Shown here one piece after another: positions 28,301 through 40,300 of a DNA stretch of 64,000 bases. The notes under the pieces are model-generated. The model worked only from the letters and a program-made list of their open reading frames with translations. It was not told where the DNA came from and searched no databases. Each line of letters starts with the position of its first letter. The stretch's first letter is position 1. Origin of the DNA: Neodontobutis hainanensis (lineage: Eukaryota > Chordata > Actinopteri > Gobiiformes > Odontobutidae); contig JALDNG010000079.1 in the NCBI GenBank assembly GCA_024349245.1, forward strand, positions 310,001-374,000, read 5' to 3'. The position numbers and the translations under genes are program-made.

Positions 28301-31300
28301 TTCAGTTTTCCGTCTCGAAGTAGTTTCTCGGTGATGATATCAGATGGGACCAGCTCCCTTACTGTCTCACCGTCGTCCTCAGATTTGGCGAGCCAGCGTT
28401 CACAGGGGAAAATTGTTGTTTCCGAACCCTGTAATTAAACAGAAACAAACGTCCAAACTCTGACCAGCTGCATCTTTTTTAACACTGTACAAAGTATCAA
28501 AGAGAGTGAGAGAACTAAGAGCCACAACATAATAAATATGTATGTGTTTATTTATGAGGCCAGAGAGAAAGAAACAGTTTATAATGCACTTTTGACTCTA
28601 CAGAGTTTTTCTTTATCTACCTTCCCTTTCCTAAGCTGTCGCCTGATTTCCACTCTATCAAGGTGCCATCCCGGGTTGGTGCCTCTGTTGTCGTGTCCTA
28701 TTCTGATCTTCTCTATAACGTCACCCACATCCTCCAACTGTGAAAAAGACAACACAGTGTTTACAGAGCAGCAGCCGCCGTCTTAGAGGATCTACTTCTC
28801 AAATCCTTTCACATACCTCCACAATGAACATGTCCTCGGCTCCCCTCTCGAAGTAGAGCCGCCGTTCTCTTTTGTTGACGCACAGGTGTTTCTGCTGTGT
28901 GCACACTCCCTTCTGTCCGTACAGAGCTATGAAGACATCAGCGTCGGTCCCAGCTCCAAACACATCGCTGGTGAAAATCTTGATCTCATAAGGCACAACT
29001 GAAATAAAAGGAAAATGGTTATTTATGGTTGGGTACAGACAAAGCAACAGGTATATAGCTCTTATTATCTAACTATTCAGTGACTATGTTATACAAGTGA
29101 CAAATGTGCTGTCTTCTGCTGGTCTTGTAGGTTACATAATCAAATGGATACAAGCTACAAGTCACTAGATGCTAATCCAAGGACAATGTTATGCATCAAA
29201 TAACACCACATGGAGGACCCAGAATTATACACAGATGTTTTTTAGGACTCGTGCTCAATCATTAAAGACTGTTAGAGCTAGACCTGAGATCTGCCTGATG
29301 AGATTAGCATACATATTACCAAAGCAACCAAATCTACTTTAAGGAAATGCTTGTTAGACTGAACATCGGCTCAGATACAAGAAAGACTGACTTCAATCAA
29401 AAAGTAATTGAAAAATGTGCAGAGCATAAAAAAAGAAGAGTAGTGCTCCTTTATGTTTTTATCAACATCCACCACTGCTTGTTAACCTAATAGACAAAGC
29501 CCTTACCCAAGTGCATATTAGGAAGCATGTAACAGTACTTCTTAAAGCTTTATATCACTCTTGCTCCATCTGTTTATGGTAAACACGGCAGCCATTACAA
29601 TATACCTTTCCATACTTTATATATTGCATTCATCAGTAGTATAATGTCCCTGTGAAACATAAGTATTTTGTCGCCTATACAGTGTTTAATTAGGGTGTTT
29701 TAACAAAACATTAGAATCAAATAGATATTTAAAAAAAAATGAGAAATAGATATTTCTTTTTTGCAAAAGTGGGCATTTGTTGACGTTGCTATTCCACTGA
29801 CTTAACCAACACTAAACTACTTCCACTGATTACTAGACTTTACTCCATTACTCACATGGTGTGTAGTATTCAGTCTGTAACTCTGCCAGATAAAGGTCTC
29901 TTACTATGGCACCATCATCCTCTCCTTTGTCCAACCAGCGGCCACATGGGAACCGTAGTCTTTGGCCCTGTGAGGGGGCGTCGACCTCAACCCAGTCCAA
30001 AAACCAACCAGGTGAGCTTCCTGAGCAAAACAGAATACAGATTAGTCCTGATCAAAGTAGCTGCTTGCTTCTACTCCGCACAGATGTACTAACCTGAGTT
30101 GTCATGTCCTATTCGAAGCTTTTCCAGGTCACCCAGGTCCACCGCCTCTAGAGTGAACTCATTGATCATCCCCTGCTCAAACTTGTTCTTGTAGTTCTTA
30201 CAAGCTTTAAGGTTGACGATACCTGTGACCAGCATTGCAAATGAAACACAGACCTGTAGCTCCACCCGGAAAATACTAATGAACCTGTTGATCTATATCT
30301 CACCTGTATCGTCCTTTTCACCAAAAAGAATGGCAAAGACATTGGCATCTGTGCCGGCATACTTCTTCTCTCCTGTTTTTATTTTCAGAGTATATGTAGT
30401 AGACATGGCTGCAAGATATATTTTTTCAAATGTCAGTCTTCTAATCCTTTTATCTTCACACTCGCACATTGCACTACACCTGCATTTCCTCAGCACAGTT
30501 CTGATTAATACTTGAAAAAGCAGTCTCCTTTATCCTAACCCTTTTACTAACACATGACAGAGCTTTGAAATGTGTTTTACATTTTTGCTCGAGTCCCAGT
30601 TTGGCACCAGTCCCCTCTTCGTCGTCATCCTTCCACATGAAGGCCTCGTCCACAGGCACCAGCTCCCTTGCTATCTGCCCGTCATCCTCATCCACAGCTA
30701 ACCAGCGATTACAGGGAAAGTAATACCTGAAACATAGAAGATGGCACTAATCATGAAAGATGAAAGGTGCAACAACTGACAGCTTTAAACAGCAACTGGA
30801 TTTGCACCACATAAAACTAAATCAAGGAAAGTCTTTCACGTACGTTGTATCATCCTTTGAGTCCACTATCTCCACACGATCCACATACCAGGATGAGTAA
30901 GATCCCGAGTTGTCATGGCGAATGCGTAACTTCTTTAGAGGACCCAAATCAATAGCTGTCACAGTGAAAACATCCTCCTGAAAAATAGAGCATCCTGAGA
31001 GACTGCTCAGACAAAAATGATTAAAGTCCCTCTGCCTTCCTCCCTCTGCAGGACAGTTACAATCAGTGCAGAGCAACATAACAGACACCACATTCCCCCT
31101 GTTCACTCTGATGCAGTCTGCAGACTACAAGAGTTTATTTATATATGATATAAACTACTGAACCATTTCAAATGTATGTATTTGGCCTGTTAATTAAACA
31201 AAATTACACTTATGGCTTTATATTTACTATAAACTTCATGGTATTGATAATCATTATTATTATTATGAAGCTGCCTGATGCCAGAAAGAAGCACTATGAT

Positions 31301-34300
31301 GTTTATGTGACGGATAAAGATTGATTAGTAAAGGATCTCTTGAAAGTGAGCACTATATACTTATAAACCCGATTCCAAAAAAGTTGGGACACTGTACAAA
31401 TTGTGAATAAAAGCAGAATACAATGATGTGTAAGTTTCAAATTTTAATATTTTGTTCAGAATACAACATTAAGGACATATCAAATGTTTAAACTGAGAAA
31501 ATGTATAAATTTATTGGAAAAATAAGTTGATTTCATCAACACATCTCGAAAAAGTTGTAACAAGGCCATGTTTACCACTGTGTGGCATCCCCTCTTATTT
31601 TTCAACAGTTCAACAGTCTGTAAACGTCTGGGACTGAGGAGACAAGTTGTGCAAGTTTAGGAATAGGAATGCTGTCCCATTCTTGTCTAATACAGGCTTC
31701 TAGTTGCTGAACTGTGTTAGGTCTTCTTTGTCGCATCTTCCTCTTTATGATGCGTCAAATGTACTGGAGGCTGGCCATTTCAGTCCAGGATCCTTCTTCT
31801 ACGCAGCCATGATGTTGTAACTGATGCAGGATGTGTTCTGGCATTGTCATGTTGGAAAAAAATGCAAGGTCTTCCCTGAAAGAGATGACGTCTGGATGGG
31901 AGCATATGTTGTTCTAGAACTTAGATATATCTTTCAGGTTTGATGGTGCCTTTTCAGATGTGTAAGCTGCTCATGCCATACACACTCATGCCCCCATCCC
32001 ATCAGAGATACAGGCTTCTGAACTGAGTGCTCATAACAACTTGGGTTTTCCTTGTCCTCTTTAGTCCGGATGGCGTCCTAGTTTTTCAAAAAGAACTTCA
32101 AATTTTGATTTGTCTGACCACAGAACAGTTTTCCACTTTGCCACAATTCATTCTAAATGTGCCTTGGTCCAGAGAAGATGCCTGTGCTCTTTTTTGACCT
32201 ATATAATTTTAGCTGGCAACGGTGGATGGCCCAGTGGATTGTGTTCACCGACAATGTTTTTGGGAAGTATTCCTGAGCCCATGTTGTGATTTCTATTACA
32301 GTAACATTCCTGTTTGTGATGCAGTGTCGCCTAAGGGCCTGAAGATCACGGGAATCTGGGGGGATCACAGGGAGTCTGGTTTTCCGGCCTTGACCCTTAT
32401 GCACAGAGATTGTTCCAGATTCTCTGAATCTTTGGATGATGTTATGCACTGTAGAAGATGATAACTTCAAACTCTTTGCAATTTTTCTCTGAGAAACTCT
32501 TTTCTGATATTGCTCCACTATTTTTTGCTGCAGCACTGGGAAAATGCCCATCTTGACTTCTGAGAGACACTGCCACTCTGAGAGGCTCTTTTTAAACCCA
32601 AGCATGTTGTCATTTGACCTCCAGCTGTTCCCTATATGTACATTTAACTTGTCCCAACCTTTTTGGAATGTGTAGCTCTCGTGAAATTCAAAATGAGCAA
32701 ACTTCTAGCATTACATTTCAAAATGTCTCACTTTCAACATTTGAAATATTATCTATGATGAAATTTGAAACTTCAACATCATTGCATTCTGTTTTTTAAT
32801 TCAATTTGTACAATGTCCCAACTTTTTTAGAATCGGGTTTGTATCCTTATTGGTTTCTGTGGATTTTTTCAAGGCACTCTGAAAACAGACACAGATTAAA
32901 CTGTCTCTTAAGGCAATTGGACCAGCAACCAATCAGAGAACAGGAAACAGTGCCAATTGACGAGGAATAAAATGGGTCTGGATCGGCTCAATTGGAAAAA
33001 CATACAGTTGATAAGACGAATAAAGCCTGCCTCGTTTCAAATAAACAGTTGCAGTTATTGAGACAATTTCTCCCGACTGGAAATCATGGTGGTGAACTTT
33101 GTAGGGTGAATAGGTCTATATAATGTGATTGAGGTGTTCATTTAATTAGAACATACTAGAAAAGTATAACACTAAGAAAATAAAACGTGTTCTATGCAGC
33201 CAGAGAGTCATGTGTAATGTCGGCCTGAATAATTTATACGTTTGAATTAAGTAATGAGTAAAAGTAGGGCAGGTTCAATGACACAGTGGACTCCTGGAGG
33301 ATCCTATCCGCCACAGCTGATTTGTCTGCAGGAGCGCTTGTAATCCTACCAGAATACACTCCCACACACCTTATTGCTGGATTGTGTTGCATGGTAAGTG
33401 CCTGAGTCTTTGAGTAACTGCAGTATTATTTCAACTGTTCCCAAGAAGGGAACCCCTGCACAGTTTGGTGTTCATTTAGATGGCCTATGGGATTTAGGTG
33501 CAGCTAGTAGTAGGTGTGTGAATATGAGGGGGCAAAAATAAATCACTACCGTCTTCAGTTCACCAGCAATTTTTGTCGATTGGTAAAAAACAGACATCAA
33601 AATTGGCTAAAAGCAGGTGAACTAATGCCCAGTGCCCATTAACACTCAGGGGAATGCCAATGAAGCCGCAGCTTAATGAACTGCGTTTGTAGCAGAAAAG
33701 CACCACAGTAAAGCCATTAATCCACAACATTTGGAGGGTTTCAGTGTTTTGGCTGAGTTTTGTTTCTGTCAGAGCCAGATTGTGCACTGCTGTAGCTCAC
33801 CCTCCATCTAGTGGTGCAAAATGATATCAAACAATGTCAGGAATTCAAACTCCTTCTCATTATAATTTCTTCTCTTTATAGTTTTTCTTTGTACTTAAAA
33901 GCTAAATGTGTTATTAATTGTGATTACCAGTCATACCTGCCCCTTCTCAAATTTGTTGAGGTTGTTAGAGCGCTTGAGATAGCGCTCTCCGGTGTCTCCA
34001 TTTTCTCCATAAATATTAATGTAGACCTTGGCGTCAGTCCCGGCACCCATCGTGCCACCAGTGAAGACACTCACTTCGTAGGTGTTAACTGTCAAACAAT
34101 GGAAGGGATGAATTACTAACACTGCTTTAGCCTCTTGTCCTGCTCAAAGAACTGTGCCAAATCAAACTTCAAGTGGGCCACTTAATTTAGATGATACTGT
34201 TTGGTAGACGTAAAATCCAAAAGAGTGATACCTTCGAGATCCTCTGCATCCTCCGGCAGCAGCTCCACCACCAGCTCTCCGTCCTCCTCACCCCCAGCCA

Positions 34301-37300
34301 GCCACCGAGAACAAGGGAAGTGATAAGTGTGCACCACCTCCTGCAGCTCCTCTCCCTCGTCCTCCTCATCCTCCTCTTCATCTTTTTTCTTCTTCTTCTT
34401 CTTCTTCTTGTCCTCCTTTTTCTTCTCTTTGGGCACCATGGTCATGATCAAATGCTTGACATCCACATGCTCCAGAAACCAGCCAGCACCGATCCCCGAA
34501 CCGTCATGACCGATGCGGATTTTGAAGATCTTTCCGATGTCTTTGGCCTCTATCTGAGGATGGTAACAACAACAATTTAATGATGTTAGGGCTTAGACTC
34601 TGACCTTTAAAGCTTTGGTTTATGTTAAACAATGTAAAAGAGAAAAAGTACCTTAAATATTTCTGTTGTATTTCGTTCAAAATTGTTGGATCTGCTTCCG
34701 AGGATCAAAACTTCTGTCTTCCCCTTATCCCCATACATCTGAATGAACACTCTGGCATTGGTGCCAGAAAATGTCACGTCTCCAGTCAAGACGGTTACCT
34801 CATAATTAATTACTGGTAAGGACAGTGCAAACAAAAAACGTCTAATTATAAATGCTGGATATGCAATGACAATTGATTACTTTTCAATTAACTATCCTGA
34901 AACAAAGTACACCAACTTTAAAATAAAATATAATAAATATTTGAGTGGCTTACGTTGCTCAATGTCCACAATTTCACTGGGATATATCTCTACCTCTGTC
35001 TTTCCATCAGCCTCATCTTTGCAAAGCCAACGGTGACTGGGGAACATATAATTTCGTCCGTGGACAGGCACCATGATCTGAACACTGTCCAGAAACCATC
35101 CGGCCCGCATGCCCACATTGTTGTGGCCTATCAACAAACGGTTTATCTGTGTTAAGAAACAAAAGAGGGAACAAGTTCTAATAGCCTCATGACTGCATTA
35201 GTTTACACTTTGTATGAGATTTATAAAAGTGTTTTCTTGCCAAAAATATAGTGTTCACTGTATTTGCTAAAACTTTCTGTTTTTAGCTGATTCCCCCATT
35301 AGCCCTGGGTCATATTTCTTGACTGAGTTACCTGACCAATATCAGAGGTGTCCACAGTAAAGATATCAACACGTCCCATCTCGAAATAGTTTCCCAGGTT
35401 GTTGTCAGAGACTACCAGCATCATCTTACCGGTGTCCCCTTTATCTCCGTAAAGCTTAACAAACACATGAGAGTCTGAGCTGCCTCCGGGGATGTTCCCA
35501 GTCTTGACTGCGACGTGATAGTTCATATCTGACAAACACAGACAAGCCTAGTTAGAATCAACGTAAAGAGACAATAATCTTGACAGGTACAACGCAACTC
35601 AACTATAAAGAAGCCAACGACTTACTGTACAGACGCTGGCCATCTGAGTGCGGCACTAACTCTCTGACAATTTGCCCATCATCTTCATTGCGATCAAGCC
35701 ATCTGCAAAGGCATATTAACAAAATTTACTGCTATACTTTCTGTGCATGTTTTTTTCTGTCTCTAAATAGGACATCTCACCTGTTGCAGAGGAACTCTAC
35801 AGCTTGAGCCTCTGCTTGTCCCTCTTCCCGTACAATCACTTTATCAAGAAACCAGCCACAGCCTCCACCTTTGCCGTTGTGACCGATTCTTAGTCTGCGA
35901 ATCTGCCCGATGGACACAGCTTCAACCAGGAACTCGTCCATCTGAGAGATTAAAAAAAAACATGGTTTACTGGTTTACTATGTGGTGACATTTGACACAA
36001 TACAAATTAGGTGTTTTTTCAGATGGTTTAAATTAGGGCTGCACAATATATCACAAATGTATCCTTACTGCAATATTATTCATGGCAAAGGATAACTTAG
36101 TCATAGATGTTTACTTTTTAGCCTTAAATTAAACTGTGGCGTGTCCCTATGAGAAATTCATAGTTTAATTCTGGTTTATTCCTGGGTAAGTCTTTAATAT
36201 TGATTAATTTATTAGTCAAGAGCCTTGTATTTCTTTATATATTTCAAATCAGTTAAATATTTACTTTTTTCAAAGAACATTTAAATATTGCTGGTCATAT
36301 CATTATTGCAGTATTGTGCAGGAATAGTTTAAATCTGTGTGTACCCACATTTCCTTTCTCAAACTTGTTGACATTGTTTTTGCAGTTTATCAGGTCTCGA
36401 TCTCCGGTGTCTCCTTTGTCTCCAATCAAGTTCAGAAACACGGACGCATCTGTGCCACTGCCGCTGATAGTCCCTGTGCAGACAGTCACTCTGTACTTTA
36501 TCACTGTAAAACAGAACAAACATTATGGCAATTAGTGTAAAACAACTAGATTACTACCAGATCCACGAGGTACACAGTTTCTACAGGTGTAAATGCACAT
36601 ACAGGTAAGTGGCTCATCTATTCGATCTCCAGTCGCAGGAAGCTCCCGCACAACTTCCATGTCATCTTCATTGGTGTCCAGCCAACGCTCACAAGGAAAG
36701 GTATACTTCTCCTTTGTTAATGTCTTCATGATTGTGCACTGAGAAAATACGTGTTGGATTTTAGAATATTTTTGGTATTTTATATTGTGTTTGTTTGAAC
36801 TAAAAACTTTGTAGTTCAAGCTAATATAAAACTCTGTATTTCATGAAATTAATAGCAATACAATTTTACATTTCACCTTACTGAGGTGCCATCCTGTAAA
36901 AGGGCTTCGCTTCTCATGCCAAATACGAAGTTTAGTTAACTTTCCCAAATCAGGCAGCTCGACCTGTGACAAGAAACCACAACAGACACATGACCATGTA
37001 ACATGATTAAAGTATGAACTGTATATTAGTGATTCCAAATGTGGTACTTGCCATAAACTTGTCTGTTTGTCCTTGCTCAAAATTGTCCGTTTTGTTGTCC
37101 AGTCGGATCTCATCTGATTTGCCTTTCTCTCCATAAATCTGGAAGGAGATGTCTGCGTCTGTCCCTGCGCTGGGCAGGTCTGACGTCCAGATCCACAGGG
37201 ACCATGGATGCTCTATGTGTAAACAAAATGGCCATTAGACAATTTACTTCTCATACAACAGATGACATTACCATTCTAGTTATGGTTTTTAAGTAGTAGT

Positions 37301-40300
37301 TGTGTTATGATGTTACATTAATAGCTACTTAAGACAATTATTTAGAGGCTTGACTGACCTGCGTTAACACATTTTATTCCCCTAAACTATGATGTCATAC
37401 TTCAAGTAACATGTCAGTATTTATAAATAGAGGACACCTAAGTTTAACTGTCTACTAATAAAGGTATAAAAAAATGTAAAAATAGCTTTAATTTTGCTTT
37501 TCTACTTTGATTCTTAAAAAAGTGAAAATGTGTTGTTGAGTGCAATCTTACTCTTTTGTCTTTTCTGTCGGAGGGACACCATCTCATAGAGCTCTCTCTC
37601 GATGAGCCCATCTCCCTCCTTCTCATCCAACCATTTACTACAAGGAAAGGTCTGCTCTATCCCCGTGAATGGACAGTACACCACTACCTGCAACCACACA
37701 GACAAGTGTTACTCAAGCGGATCGAGAGGCCGACAAAAACACGGTGCAAACCACGGACCGTGCACTGTACCTTTTCACAAAACCACCCTGAACTCAATCC
37801 TCCGTTGTCATGTCCAATAGTGACTCTGCTCAAGGGGCTGAGGAGAGCAGCAACCTCCAACGTGAAAATGTCAGTCAGCCCACGCTCAAATTTCCCTCCT
37901 TCTAAAAATATCTGAAAAATAGACAGAAGAGAACACGATGAAAGTAGGCTAGTACTATATTGACATTTACAACATGTCCTATCTTTATTAAAATCAAATT
38001 GTTAAAAAAATAAATCTGCTTGTATTTTGGTCACCTTCCCACTGTTTTTCATGCCTTTTGAGCCGTGCATCACTACATGGATTTTGGAGTTGGTCCCAGC
38101 ACCTCGGATGTTGCCTGTCACAATCTGGACGTTGTACACAATACCTGGTGGGTAAAGTTACATGTTGGGCTATCAGAAGCCGTGCCAGCATGTCATTATG
38201 GTTCATCGCACCCATACTCCCAGAGGAGATGGAGCAGAACCAGATCACCAACACAGGCAGTCTTAAACAAGGTTTAACAATCACACTAAAGAACATAAAT
38301 AATAAGGAGGAAATTACATTTTATGGTGTGCTTATGTAGATTTTTTTTTACCCTCTCACCTGTTGGTTGGTTCCCTCCAACCAAAACGTCCCTTTGGATT
38401 TTCCCGTCATCCTCATCGATGGCAAACCAACGGTTAATCGGGAATTCGTACACCATTTTGTTTCCAAGATCATCCACAATCACCTAAAAGGAATAAATAG
38501 ATAGAAAACACAACACTCTCAGACAAATAAACAAACAAATATTTTTATTTATTTTTTATTTTTGCAGATGGTTAATCAAATTAAGGACTTGCTTTTAAAA
38601 GTTATTGATGTGGTATCTATGCCATACCTAACAAGCTATCAGATTACCCATTATTGTTTTATTGTAGCATAACTTTAGCAATAAATCAACAATTCAGCTA
38701 CAACACCAACTGCTGGACAAAGAAGACATGATTAATTAATGTTGGTCACGGCTGATCTTGCTCTGCTGCAGTCACCTGCAAATATATCAACTCATCCACC
38801 CGGTTTGTTGAAACACAATCCCTTAACAGAGCTCAGTTTCCCTTTACACACAGGGTAGGATGACAACATATGTGTCCTGTGTGTCTGAGCCCTGGCTGAA
38901 TGAAGTCATCGTCCCCGGGTGTGCGTACTGTATGTGTTGAGGAGCAGGTACACCAGTCTCAGATGAGAGGACTGGGAAGAAATACAACGATCGCATGTCT
39001 TAAGTACCTCTGTAGAGCAAGAATCTGACCGAATACGGGAGATTACACAACTCTTATAGTATATGCAGGGTACTACTTTTGTTAGTGTCATGTATATCTA
39101 TACTCAAAATTTCTTTATTTGGAAACGTAAAAAGGTGTATTTAAATTTTCCTAATTTGTGAATTTTCATTTTTTACCTTGTCTACAAACCATCCTGCTGA
39201 GGAGCCCTTGTTATTATGTCCAATTGTAATCTTCCTTATCTTGCCCAAATTTGGTGCGTCTATGGTAAACTTGTCTTCTGTACCTTGTTCAAAATTGTCT
39301 TTCTCATTGTCAAGACGCCTTTCTCCTAAAAAGAAAACTCCAGATTTAGTGTGAACATGTAAAAATAACTTGAAAAGCATAGACCTTAAAGTATTATCTT
39401 ATTTACCTGTGTCTCCAAACTCCCCAAATATATTAAGGAAAACATCTGCATCTGTTCCACTGCCTTTTGCATCGGCAGTGAAGACACTCACTACATACTT
39501 ATTATCTGGGAAGAGATTGAAAATCAAGTTTTCAATGACATGTGACAAATATAATAAGGAGTGTTGACAGTGCTCTATACACACATTTGGGCATGTCCAT
39601 GGGGTCCATTGTGCCCAACAGGTCTCTGATGTAAAGGTGGTCTCCCTCCACTTTACTGAGCCAGTTGTTACAAGCAAAGTAGAACCTAAGGTGAGGCCGG
39701 ATCACGTCCGTCACCACCACTCGGTCGAGGTACCAGCTGGCGTTCATGCCTGTGTTGTCGTGCTCAATCCTGCAGCAACAGAATCATCTTGTTTGATTAG
39801 TCTCACTGTCCTTGGACACAAATATCTACCCTTTAATACTGTCTTAATTTGAAATCTGGAGTCTAGCCTCAGGGTCCAGACTAGTGTTTAAGAAAAACCT
39901 GATTAAGCAAGTATAATTTACTTAAGAGAATATTATGGCCTTCCATGTGATAGCTCTTTACACTTTGCATTGTCCAATCAGAGCCATAAACAAAAATGTG
40001 GTGCATTCAAATTTAAATGCAGTGCAGCAATATTACTTACTATTACTATGCCAAATGGGATGTACATACGTATATCACAATCTTTAACATATCTGTGGAG
40101 GTTCTCAGTCATCCAGGGCATCTTGAAAAAAAGGTTTGAGTAAAAGCATCTGGACTTCGTTTTCAAGGTGAAGACGTTTCGTCTCTATTCCAAGAGACTT
40201 TGTCAAGAATTGACAAAGTCCAGATGCTTTTACTCAAACCTTTTTTTCAATATTTAACATAGTTTTCCCTTATATTGTGCAGCTCTAATAGTAACTACAC

